From: Phenylobacterium sp.
GTDB lineage: Bacteria; Pseudomonadota; Alphaproteobacteria; Caulobacterales; Caulobacteraceae
Length of the DNA stretch: 64,000 bases
Reading direction: 5' to 3'
Assembly (NCBI RefSeq): GCF_013911965.1
Contig: NZ_JACESE010000002.1
Span: forward strand, 1-64,000
Each line of letters opens with the position of its first letter. Position 1 is the first letter of the stretch. Positions 28,346-36,467 of the stretch are shown piece after piece. The notes below the pieces were generated by a model, which saw only the letters and a list, made by a program, of their open reading frames with translations, had not been told where the DNA came from and searched no databases. The position numbers and the translations under genes are program-made.

Positions 28346-29625
28346 ACGAGGTTCTGAAGAGGGGGCGCGTTCGCGCTGTCGGGAAAGACGGTGGTGTCCA
28401 ATGCGCGGCGGTCGACGCCCATGTGGTCGGCCAGCACGCCCTTGAACAGGCTGCGCAGGTCCAGGGTCGGCGCGAGATCGCGGTTCTCGTAGAGCTTGTT
28501 CTCCTGCAGGGTCGGCCAGTCGCCGATGATCCCGCCGCGCTTCAGCCCGCCGCCCAGCAGAAGGGCGGTCGAGGCGGTGCCGTGATCGGTGCCCGCGGTG
28601 CCATTGGTCCGGGCCGTGCGGCCGAACTCGGTGACCACCAGAACCGCCGTATCGGCCCACGTCTGCCCCAGCCCCGAGTGAAGGCCGTCCACAAGGGCGT
28701 CCAGATAGGTGAGCCGGGTCGCGAGCTGTCCCGCCTGGTTGGCGTGGGTGTCGAAGCCGTCCAGCGAAATGGCGACCATGTCGGCGCCTGCGTCCTGGAG
28801 CATGAGACCCGCGATCGTCTGTCCCAGCGTACGGGCGGCCTTGCGGTCGCTGCCGCTCATCGAGCGCGCCAGACGCGCGGAGTCCCGCGCCGAAACGCCG
28901 CGCGCCATGGCGGATTCCACGGCCGAGGCGTCGGCCGCTGTCTGCATCTCCGGATCGGGCGAGGCGAGCCGGCTCATGGCAGCCTGGACGGCGGCCTCAG
29001 TCTGCAGGCCCGTTCCAAAGGCCACGCTGAGCACAGGGTCGTCCTTGTAGAGGTCCTGGATCAGGGTCGGCAGCCGCGCCTCGGTCTCGACCACGCGGCC
29101 GGGCGACCAGGAGGCGGTGGGGACCGGGCCCCGGAGCACGAGCGGCGCCACGGGCCCCACAGACAGGCCCTCGGCCTTGTCACCCTTAGCCAGACTCGCC
29201 AGGGCGCGGTTCATCCAGCCGACCGCGGCGTCGTGACCGGCGCCGTTCTCCAGCTTGTCCTGCGCTTCGAAGTGCGACCGTATCCGGTCGGGCATGGCCA
29301 CCGCCGGCGCGATGCGGGCCTGTCCCGTCTGAGCCATCCGGTGGATGGCGCTCAGCTGGGGATGGAGGCCGAAATCCCCGTCGAGCCGTAGGGCGTCGCC
29401 GGTGATCGCGAGGTCGCCCCGCAGGGGCACGTAGTTCGCATCACCGATCGGCGGGGTGACGGAGAGCCCGTCGGCCGCCCCGCGGCAGATGATGAGAACG
29501 AACCTGTTCCGCGTGCCGGCGGCGAAGGCGTTGGCGCCGATGAACTGCAGGCCAAGGCCCAGGCCGGCTGCGGCGAGGACGGTGCGGCGAGAGGGCGCGG
29601 GCGCGGCTGTGGGACCTGATCTCAT
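28342..29625 (-). CDS. DUF1501 exported protein (Tat signal)
   Basis: 427 residues starting at the ATG at 29625-29623, which overlaps the stop of the upstream DUF1800 gene (ATGA). Twin-arginine signal SRRTVLAAAGLGLGLQFIGA in the first 35 residues. DUF1501 is a sulfatase/alkaline-phosphatase-like fold; ISLDGFDTHANQ, VVTEFGRTARTNGTAGTDHGTAS and LLGGGLKRGGIIGDWP are the family hallmarks. DUF1501 and DUF1800 genes occur as a pair in many proteobacteria; function unknown. Ends convergently with the RluC-like gene inside a shared CTAG. Confidence 0.87.
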   Translation of the reverse strand: MRSGPTAAPAPSRRTVLAAAGLGLGLQFIGANAFAAGTRNRFVLIICRGAADGLSVTPPIGDANYVPLRGDLAITGDALRLDGDFGLHPQLSAIHRMAQTGQARIAPAVAMPDRIRSHFEAQDKLENGAGHDAAVGWMNRALASLAKGDKAEGLSVGPVAPLVLRGPVPTASWSPGRVVETEARLPTLIQDLYKDDPVLSVAFGTGLQTEAAVQAAMSRLASPDPEMQTAADASAVESAMARGVSARDSARLARSMSGSDRKAARTLGQTIAGLMLQDAGADMVAISLDGFDTHANQAGQLATRLTYLDALVDGLHSGLGQTWADTAVLVVTEFGRTARTNGTAGTDHGTASTALLLGGGLKRGGIIGDWPTLQENKLYENRDLAPTLDLRSLFKGVLADHMGVDRRALDTTVFPDSANAPPLQNLV

Positions 29626-31028
29626 CGCCGTTGGAACTCCGGGCTCATCAGCAGAAGGGCGAAGGCTTCGCCGCGAGATTCGGCGCGGCGGATGGCGGTG
29701 GCCGTCGAGCCGGAGAGGCGCGCTCCGAGCGCCTCTAGGGCCAGAAGGCTCGGATCGCGGTCGCCGACGGCCCGTGGGGCGAAGGCCTCGGTCCAGACCA
29801 GGCGCTTGATCATGCCGTCGGGCGTGGCCCAGGCGGCTTCCTCCTCGGGCCAGCCCTCGGGTGAGGGAGCGGAGAAGGGCTTCTGACCCATGGCGGTCAG
29901 AAGGGCGAGTTGCTTGATGTCCCTCGGCGCGGCCCCGGCTGCGCGCCAGGAAGAGACCATGAATTCGTAGGGCGTCTTGAACTTCCGGGGCGTCGGGTCC
30001 CACGCCTCGGGCGCCCCGACCAGGGCGCGCGCCACCTGATCAAGGGCGCCGTCGGTGTCCATCCACGTCCGCTCCAGGCGACGGACGAGGGCCTCCGGCG
30101 GATCGTCGGCGACGAAGTGGCGAGCGATTCTCCACGAGACGAACCGCGCCGTCTGGGGCTTTGACGCCAGGTCGCTCAGGATGGCGACGGCCTGGTTCTC
30201 GCCCGACTGCGCGTAGCGCACGCCCATGACCTCTCGCTCGCCAGGTTCGTGGGCGGCCGGGCGAAAGCGCGGCTGACCCGCCGATTCGGAGGCCGTCAGA
30301 CGCTCGAAGCTGATCCCCGTCAGCGCCCGCGCGAACTCCGTGACGTCGGCCTGGCTGTATCCGCCGTTCACGCCCACTGTGTGCAGCTCCAGGATCTCTC
30401 GGGCGAGGTTCTCATTCAGGCCGGGCAGGCGTCCGTTCGGGGCTTTGGCGCGCCGTTGTGCGAAGAGGCTATTGGGCCCCACCGAGCGGTCCTGGTTCAG
30501 ATAGATCAGCATGGCCGGGTGGGTCTCGGCCGACAGCAGGAGGTCCCGGAAGGCGCCGAAGACGTAGGGCCTCAGGGCGAGGTCCTCATAGGGGCCGATC
30601 GTGGCCGCGCTGATGATGTTTCCTTGGCCGACGGTGAAATGATTTGACCAGAAGAGGACCCATCGCTCGGCGAAAGCCTGTGGCGTGTTCGCCGCATTCG
30701 CGGTCCGCACCAGAACGTCGTTCGTCACGTCGTCCTGCAACTTGCGGCGCCGCTCGTTCGTGATTAGCCGAAGCTCCTCGGCCTCGTTGGCCCGCGCGCG
30801 GCTGGCTTCGAGGGCGTCCTTGCGGGCGGCGCCGAAGGCGCGAATGGCCTCGAGCCGGCGTTCGGGCAGCGCAAAGGTCTGCGGCCGATCGGAAGCCGAG
30901 GTTGAGATCTGGTCGGCCAGAAAACCCTGGGGATCACTGCGGGCGGCGGCGATTTCGCCGGGGCGGGCGCCGAGGCCGAAACGCGTGGCCGCGATGGCGG
31001 CCTGGAGATCACGGTCGGGCAGGGCCAT
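29622..31028 (-). CDS. DUF1800 family protein
   Basis: 468 residues from the ATG at 31028-31026, preceded on the minus strand by AAGGAGG at six bases; the frame stays open further upstream but without conservation. DUF1800 hallmarks: TRFGLGARPGE near the N terminus, WVLFWSNHFTV, GANGLPGLNENLAREILELHTVGVNGGYSQADVTEFARALTG across several segments and GWPEEEAAWATPDGMIKRL toward the end. Function unknown; co-translated with the DUF1501 gene. Confidence 0.88.
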   Translation of the reverse strand: MALPDRDLQAAIAATRFGLGARPGEIAAARSDPQGFLADQISTSASDRPQTFALPERRLEAIRAFGAARKDALEASRARANEAEELRLITNERRRKLQDDVTNDVLVRTANAANTPQAFAERWVLFWSNHFTVGQGNIISAATIGPYEDLALRPYVFGAFRDLLLSAETHPAMLIYLNQDRSVGPNSLFAQRRAKAPNGRLPGLNENLAREILELHTVGVNGGYSQADVTEFARALTGISFERLTASESAGQPRFRPAAHEPGEREVMGVRYAQSGENQAVAILSDLASKPQTARFVSWRIARHFVADDPPEALVRRLERTWMDTDGALDQVARALVGAPEAWDPTPRKFKTPYEFMVSSWRAAGAAPRDIKQLALLTAMGQKPFSAPSPEGWPEEEAAWATPDGMIKRLVWTEAFAPRAVGDRDPSLLALEALGARLSGSTATAIRRAESRGEAFALLLMSPEFQRR

Positions 31029-31112
31029 CGGGCGCCTCCTTGCGCGTGAGAGCCGGAACCCCCATTCCACAGACCTCCGCGATGGATTCCGTCGCTGGAA
31101 AAGGAGTCGATT

Positions 31113-31844
31113 TTGAGACGCGGATTTCAAGAGCCCGTGGAGAAGCCGCGGCGGTTTTACAAGACGGTGAGCGTGACGGAGGCTGAGTCCGGCTTCGCCG
31201 TCCTGCTCGACCAGCGCCAGGTGCGGGCGCCGGGCGGGCGCCAGCTCGTGCTGCCGACGCGGGCCCTGGCCGACATGGTCGCGCAGGAGTGGGCCGACCA
31301 GGGCGAGACGCTGGAAGTGGCGGAGATGCACGCCACGCGCCTGGCCAACACCGCCATCGAGTCGGTTCCCAAGGCGCGCGAGGCGACAGCCCGGTCCGTG
31401 GCCGACTATGCCGGCTCCGACCTGCTCTGCTATTTCGCCGAGGAGCCTCAGGCCCTGGTGGAGCGCCAGAACGCCCACTGGGGGCCGATGATCGACCGCG
31501 CCGAGCGGGAGATCGCCCTGGTCTTCGCCCGCGCCGCCGGCATCGTCCACCGGTCTCAGCCGGAGGAGACGCTGGAGAAGATCAAGGCCCTGGCGCTCGA
31601 GCTTGACGATTTCCGCCTGACCGGCCTGGCCTATGGATCGGCCCTGTTCGGTTCGGCCATTCTCGCCCTCGCGCTCCAGCGGGGCTGGATCGACGGGCGC
31701 CAGGCGCTGGAGCTCTCCAGGCTCGACGAGGCCTACCAGGAAGAGAAGTGGGGGATCGACGCCGAGGCCGCCGAGCGAACCGCCAGACTGCTGGTCGAGG
31801 CGCAGATGCTGGAACGGTGGTTCAAGGCGCTGGACCGGCGCTGA
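31113..31844 (+). CDS. ATP12-family F1-ATPase assembly chaperone
   Basis: 243 residues from a TTG at 31113, chosen because AAGGAG lies six bases upstream and the family segment RRFYKTVSVTEAESGFAVLLD begins soon after; no ATG fits. Conserved LPTRALADMVAQEWADQGE, TRLANTAIESV, SDLLCYFAEEP and SALFGSAILALAL. In mitochondria ATP12 binds the F1 alpha subunit; the alphaproteobacterial homologues are thought to do the same. Confidence 0.9.
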   Translation: MRRGFQEPVEKPRRFYKTVSVTEAESGFAVLLDQRQVRAPGGRQLVLPTRALADMVAQEWADQGETLEVAEMHATRLANTAIESVPKAREATARSVADYAGSDLLCYFAEEPQALVERQNAHWGPMIDRAEREIALVFARAAGIVHRSQPEETLEKIKALALELDDFRLTGLAYGSALFGSAILALALQRGWIDGRQALELSRLDEAYQEEKWGIDAEAAERTARLLVEAQMLERWFKALDRR

Positions 31845-31945
31845 GGCCCTTGCGGCGCCTGCCCCGGCGTGAACTTGCCACCCCTCGCGCGCCCCATTAC
31901 GGCTGAACGGTCGGCGACCAAGAACAGACAGAGGGAGACGCGCCT

Positions 31946-33472
31946 TTGAAAGAGATCCTGGAGCAGCTTGAGGCGAAGCGTCAGACGGCGCGCGCCGGCG
32001 GCGGCCAAAAGCGCATCGACGCCCAGCACGCCAAGGGCAAGCTGACGGCGCGCGAGCGGATCGACCTCTTGCTCGACGAGGGCTCCTTCGAGGAGTTCGA
32101 CATGTTCGTCGAGCATCGCGCCACCGACTTCGGCATGGCCGATCAGAAGGTGCCGGGCGACGGCGTGGTCACCGGCTGGGGCACGATCAACGGCCGCACC
32201 GTCTTTGTCTTCTCCAAGGATTTCACGGTCTTCGGCGGATCTCTTTCGAGCGCGCATGCGCAGAAGATCCTGAAGGTGCAGCGCCAGGCCCTGAAGATGG
32301 GCGCGCCGATCATCGGCCTCTTCGACGCCGGCGGCGCTCGCATCCAGGAAGGCGTCGACTCGCTCGCCGGCTATGCCGACATCTTCCTCGAGAACACCCT
32401 GGCCTCGGGCGTCATCCCGCAGATCGCCGTCATCATGGGCCCCTGCGCCGGCGGCGACGTCTATTCCCCGGCCATCATGGACTTCATCTTCATGGTGAAG
32501 GACACGAGCTACATGTATGTGACCGGCCCGGACGTGGTGAAGACGGTCACCCACGAGGACGTCAGCCACGAGGACCTGGGCGGCTACCGCGTCCATGCGC
32601 TCAAGTCCGGCGTCGCCGACGGCGCCTTCGAGAACGATCTCGAGGCCCTGACCCAGGTGCGCCGTCTGATCGACTTCCTGCCGCTCTCCAACCGCGAAAA
32701 GCCGCCCGAGCGCGAGAGCTTCGACGAGCCCGAGCGGGAGGAGCCGAGCCTCGACACCCTGGTGCCGGCCAATCCGAACAAGCCCTACGACATGAAGGAG
32801 CTGATCTCGAAGGTCGTCGACGAAGCCGACTTCTTCGAGATCTCGCCGGACTTCGCCAAGAACATCGTCTGCGGCTTTGCGCGCATGGAGGGCCGCACCG
32901 TCGGCGTGGTGGCCAATCAGCCCCAGGTGCTGGCCGGCGTGCTCGACATCGACGCCAGCCGCAAGGCCGCGCGTTTCGTGCGCTTCTGCGACGCCTTTTC
33001 CATCCCGCTCATCACCTTCGTCGACGTCCCGGGCTTCATGCCCGGAACCCGGCAGGAGCAGGGCGGCCTGATCCGCCACGGGGCGAAGCTGCTCTTCGCC
33101 TATGCGGAAGCCACGGTGCCGAAGCTGACGGTGATCACCCGCAAGGCCTATGGCGGCGCCTATGACGTGATGAGCTCCAAGCACATCCGCGGCGACCTCA
33201 ACTACGCCTGGCCCACGGCCGAGATCGCCGTGATGGGGTCGAAGGGGGCCGTCGAGATCATCTTCCGCAACCAGACGGCCGACGAACTGGTCGCCCGGGA
33301 GGCGGAGTACAAGGAGCGCTTCGCCAACCCCTTCGTCGCCGCCAGCCGCGGCTACATCGACGACGTGATCATGCCGCATGGCACCCGCCGTCGTCTGGTG
33401 CGCGGTCTGAGGAGCCTGCAGGGCAAGAGCCTGCAGAACCCGTGGAAGAAGCACGACAACATTCCGCTTTGA
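31946..33472 (+). CDS. pccB: Propionyl-CoA carboxylase beta subunit (carboxyltransferase)
   Basis: 508 residues, normal for PccB, from a TTG at 31946 with GAGGGAG eight bases upstream ([12 protein letters not shown] is the standard start). Transfers CO2 from carboxybiotin to propionyl-CoA, forming methylmalonyl-CoA. N-terminal [21 protein letters not shown] and [24 protein letters not shown]-terminal [25 protein letters not shown] and [17 protein letters not shown]. The partner alpha subunit gene lies about 3 kb downstream after four unrelated genes. Confidence 0.94.
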   Translation: MKEILEQLEAKRQTARAGGGQKRIDAQHAKGKLTARERIDLLLDEGSFEEFDMFVEHRATDFGMADQKVPGDGVVTGWGTINGRTVFVFSKDFTVFGGSLSSAHAQKILKVQRQALKMGAPIIGLFDAGGARIQEGVDSLAGYADIFLENTLASGVIPQIAVIMGPCAGGDVYSPAIMDFIFMVKDTSYMYVTGPDVVKTVTHEDVSHEDLGGYRVHALKSGVADGAFENDLEALTQVRRLIDFLPLSNREKPPERESFDEPEREEPSLDTLVPANPNKPYDMKELISKVVDEADFFEISPDFAKNIVCGFARMEGRTVGVVANQPQVLAGVLDIDASRKAARFVRFCDAFSIPLITFVDVPGFMPGTRQEQGGLIRHGAKLLFAYAEATVPKLTVITRKAYGGAYDVMSSKHIRGDLNYAWPTAEIAVMGSKGAVEIIFRNQTADELVAREAEYKERFANPFVAASRGYIDDVIMPHGTRRRLVRGLRSLQGKSLQNPWKKHDNIPL

Positions 33473-33501
33473 AATCGTCGCCTTAAGGTCCGCTTCAGCT
33501 C

Positions 33502-33526
33502 GGAACCGCCGACCCGGTCTCCGGTT
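33502..33526 (+). promoter_or_regulatory. EcfG (SigT-like) stress promoter candidate for the BON gene
   Basis: GGAAC (33502-33506), 16 bases, GGTT (33523-33526), then TTC, 56 bases before the ATG at 33583. Resembles the general-stress sigma consensus GGAAC-N16/17-CGTT of alphaproteobacteria. The same element, with the same spacing, precedes two other stress-type genes in this window (38483 and 44786). Confidence 0.6.
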
Positions 33527-33582
33527 TCTCAACTCAAGGGTACGCAAGCCCGCGACCACGAAACCGAACGGGAGAACGAGCT

Positions 33583-34719
33583 ATGGCCGACAGGTGGACC
33601 GACGAACAGGATCGCCGCATGCGGGACCGCGACTGGGGGCGCTCCGAGCGCTACGGCCGGCGCGGCGGCGGCGGCGGACGCGGTTTCCAGACGTGGGAAG
33701 ACCGCAGCTTCTCGCCCAGCGGCGGCTACCAGTCCGAACGCTATGGCGACTACACGGAGGCCGGCGCGCGCTACAATCAGGATAGCGGGGCCCGGTTCGA
33801 GCCGGGTCCGGTGTTCGGCGAGAGCGAAACCGGGTCGAGCTATCGCCATCCCGCCGCCACCACCGAGAGCGCCGGCAGGGGCTCCGGCCGCGACCAGGGT
33901 CGCAGGGACTATGGCCGCAGCGGCCGCGGCGGCCAGGATCTCGGCCGCGGCGCCTATGGCGGCGAAGCCTATGGGGCCGGCAGCTACGGCGGCGGCTATT
34001 CCGGCGACCAGGGCGAGTACGGCCGCCAGCGCGGCGATTACCGCGACTATCGGGAGTACGGCGATTTCGGCAACGCCTCGAGCGGCTATTCGGCCGGCGG
34101 CGAAGACCGCGACCGCCTCTATGGCGAGGGCTATTTCGGCCAGGAAGGCTACGCCATGCAGCGTGGGGGTTTCGGCGGCCGCGGCTACGAGGGCTATGAC
34201 AGCCCGACGTGGCGGGGTTCGTCGCCGGACGAGGCCTATCGCCGCGCCTATGGCGGTGAGCGCAGCGGGGAGCGGCGCGGCCGCTACGACGAGGATCGCG
34301 GCTTCTGGGATCGCGCCAGCGACGAGGTCGCCTCCTGGTTCGGCGATCGCGACGCCGAGCGCCGTCGCCGCTACGACGAGACGCGCAGCCATCGCGGCCG
34401 TGGGCCCAAGGGGTACCAGCGGTCGGACGAGCGGATCAGCGATGAAGTCCACCACCGCCTGACCGAGGACGCCTGGCTCGACGCCAGCGACATCGATGTC
34501 GAGGTGAAGGATGGGGAAGTCACCCTGACGGGCCGCGTCGACGACCGCCGCGCCAAGCACCGCGCCGAGCACTGCGTCGAGGACGTCCTGGGCGTGAAGC
34601 ACGTGCAGAACAATCTCCGCGTCCAGGAACGGGTGAACGAGTCCTCGGCGATCACCGGCCAGCAGGGCCGGATGGCCACCAACTCCACCCTGGCCAAGAC
34701 CACCGACGGCAAGGAGTAG
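33583..34719 (+). CDS. BON-domain protein with long Gly/Tyr/Arg-rich N-terminal region
   Basis: 378 residues. Residues 1 to about 225 are low-complexity, rich in Gly, Tyr, Arg, Ser and Asp. Next comes the conserved block DEVASWFGDRDAERRRRYDE (about 246-265), then a C-terminal BON domain (about 283-348: ISDEVHHRLTEDAWLDASDI, VTLTGRVDDR) like that of OsmY. Such proteins are strongly stress-induced in alphaproteobacteria, and the upstream EcfG-like promoter agrees. No signal peptide, so cytoplasmic as predicted. Good GGGAGAACGAG Shine-Dalgarno. Confidence 0.83.
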   Translation: MADRWTDEQDRRMRDRDWGRSERYGRRGGGGGRGFQTWEDRSFSPSGGYQSERYGDYTEAGARYNQDSGARFEPGPVFGESETGSSYRHPAATTESAGRGSGRDQGRRDYGRSGRGGQDLGRGAYGGEAYGAGSYGGGYSGDQGEYGRQRGDYRDYREYGDFGNASSGYSAGGEDRDRLYGEGYFGQEGYAMQRGGFGGRGYEGYDSPTWRGSSPDEAYRRAYGGERSGERRGRYDEDRGFWDRASDEVASWFGDRDAERRRRYDETRSHRGRGPKGYQRSDERISDEVHHRLTEDAWLDASDIDVEVKDGEVTLTGRVDDRRAKHRAEHCVEDVLGVKHVQNNLRVQERVNESSAITGQQGRMATNSTLAKTTDGKE

Positions 34720-34771
34720 TCCGCGCCGACGCGCCGATGACGGCGCGCCTGAAGGGGCCTAGGCTCGGCCG

Positions 34772-35572
34772 ATGAGGCTGGATCTGGCGCCCTTCGCACC
34801 CTGGCTCGCCCTCTGGGACCTGGTTCCGGAGGGCGAAGTCGTGTCGATGCCGCTCACCGGCTCGCGCCTCCTGCCGGTCTCCGCCGGCGGCCGGCCGGCC
34901 ATGCTGAAGCTCGCCGCTTCCGCCGACGAGCGCCGCGGGGCCGAGGTCATGGCCTGGTGGGCCGGGGAGGGCGCCGCACCGGTCCTCGCCCATGCCGAGG
35001 AGGCGCTGCTGATGGCGCGGGCGGAAGGGAAAGGATCGCTCGTCGATCTGGTGAAAAGCGGCGGCGACGCGGCCGCCATGGGCATCCTCTGCGAAGCGAT
35101 CGACAGGCTGCATGGGCCGCGGCAGGCGCCGCCTCCGGCGCTGCCGCCGCTCAGCCGCCTCTTCCGGGCCCTGGAGGAGTCCGTCGATCCCCGGCTGGCC
35201 GGGCCGCGGCGGACCGCGGCGCGACTCCTGGCGGACCAGCGTGACCTGGTCGTGCTCCACGGCGATCTCCACCACGACAACGTGCTGGACTTCGGCTCCC
35301 TCGGCTGGCGGGCCATCGATCCGTGGGGCTATGTGGGCGAACGCGCCTACGACTACGCCAACCTCTTCCGCAATCCGGACGCGGCCAGCCTGACGCCGGA
35401 ACGGACGGCCGCCCGCCTCGATCAGGTGTCGAGCCTCGCCGGTCTCCGCCGCGAGCGTCTGCTCGAGTGGATCTACGCCCACGCCGGGCTGTCGGCGGCA
35501 TGGGACGAGGCGGACGGCGAGGAGGCCGAGCGATCCTGGGCCGTCCTGCGGATCGTCGAGCCGATGCTCTAG
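34772..35572 (+). CDS. APH(6)-like aminoglycoside/hydroxyurea phosphotransferase family protein
   Basis: 266 residues, kinase-like fold. [16 protein letters not shown] (catalytic loop, HGDxHxxN) and [21 protein letters not shown] (Mg-binding IDP and the APH(6) GxGExxYD pattern) place it with streptomycin 6-kinase-type enzymes, many of which in environmental bacteria have an unknown small-molecule substrate. The fold is sure; resistance is not shown. Ends in a CTAG shared with the stop of msrB on the other strand. Confidence 0.8.
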   Translation: MRLDLAPFAPWLALWDLVPEGEVVSMPLTGSRLLPVSAGGRPAMLKLAASADERRGAEVMAWWAGEGAAPVLAHAEEALLMARAEGKGSLVDLVKSGGDAAAMGILCEAIDRLHGPRQAPPPALPPLSRLFRALEESVDPRLAGPRRTAARLLADQRDLVVLHGDLHHDNVLDFGSLGWRAIDPWGYVGERAYDYANLFRNPDAASLTPERTAARLDQVSSLAGLRRERLLEWIYAHAGLSAAWDEADGEEAERSWAVLRIVEPML

Positions 35573-36060
35573 GCCGTTTCGGCCAGGTGAGTGTTGTCCC
35601 CGCGGTGCAGGGGATCGCGCAGGGGCTCGCCGTGCGCCACGAACTCCAGCGACACCGAATTGATGCAGTAGCGCAGGCCCGTCGGCCGCGGACCGTCGGG
35701 GAAGACGTGGCCCTGATGGCTGTCGCAGCGGGCGCAGCGGGTCTCGATGCGGATCATGCCGTAGCTCACGTCCCGCACGCCGACCACGTGGGCCTCGTTG
35801 TACGGCGCGAAGAAGGACGGCCAGCCCGTGCCGCTCTCGAACTTGGTGTGGGCCTGGAAGAGGGGCAGGCCGCAGAGGCGGCAGCAATAGACCCCGTCCT
35901 CCTTGTTATCGAGCAGGCCGCCGCAGAACGGCGCCTCCGTGCCATGGCGCAGCAGGACCTCGGCCTCCTCGGGCGTCAGATCCGCTTCCAGGGCCTTGCG
36001 TTCCGCAGGGTCGGGCGGGGTGAGATCGAAGGTGGTCGGGGAGTCGGCTGGCTTGGTCAT
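35569..36060 (-). CDS. msrB: Peptide-methionine (R)-S-oxide reductase MsrB
   Basis: 163 residues from the ATG at 36060-36058. Reduces the R form of methionine sulfoxide in proteins. Zinc-binding pairs CRLC (in [10 protein letters not shown]) and CARC (in [15 protein letters not shown]), substrate loop SGTGWPSFF and the catalytic Cys in [12 protein letters not shown]-terminal extension of about 30 residues without a signal peptide. Converges on the APH-like gene with a 4-base overlap. Confidence 0.95.
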   Translation of the reverse strand: MTKPADSPTTFDLTPPDPAERKALEADLTPEEAEVLLRHGTEAPFCGGLLDNKEDGVYCCRLCGLPLFQAHTKFESGTGWPSFFAPYNEAHVVGVRDVSYGMIRIETRCARCDSHQGHVFPDGPRPTGLRYCINSVSLEFVAHGEPLRDPLHRGDNTHLAETA

Positions 36061-36135
36061 GTCCTCCAATCTAAGGTTCGCCCCGACCGTTCGGAAGGAC
36101 CCCCGCAAGCGGGGCCAAGTCGGGAGAGCCAGGAA

Positions 36136-36456
36136 ATGATCACCGCCACCACCCCCACGCTCGCCGAGCGCGAGGTCGAGCGCACGCTGGGCGTCGTCAC
36201 CGGCGAAGCCATCATCGGGGCCCATATCTTCCGCGACTTCTTCGCCGGCATCACCAACATCATCGGCGGCCGGGCCGGCGGCTATGAGAAGGCGCTGCGC
36301 GAGGCCCGCGACATCGCGCTGAAGGAGATGGCGGACGAGGCCCGCAGCCTCGGCGCCGACGCCGTGATCGGCGTCGACCTCGACTACGAGACCCTGGGCG
36401 TGGAGAACGGGATGCTGATGGTCAGCGCCTCCGGCACGGCGGTGAAGCTGCGTTGA
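36136..36456 (+). CDS. YbjQ-family (UPF0145) protein
   Basis: 106 residues from ATG 36136 with AGGAAA upstream. Small beta/alpha protein with the family patterns [20 protein letters not shown] and [16 protein letters not shown]. Homologues form pentamers; function unknown. The stop is followed 11 bases later by the pccA start, so the two are probably co-transcribed. Confidence 0.9.
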   Translation: MITATTPTLAEREVERTLGVVTGEAIIGAHIFRDFFAGITNIIGGRAGGYEKALREARDIALKEMADEARSLGADAVIGVDLDYETLGVENGMLMVSASGTAVKLR

Positions 36457-36467
36457 GCCAGGTGTCC

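Noticed and set aside
34772-35572. Acquired streptomycin resistance gene
   Set aside because: Family fold is clear, but host-like composition, chromosomal context and absence of mobile elements argue for an intrinsic kinase with unknown substrate.
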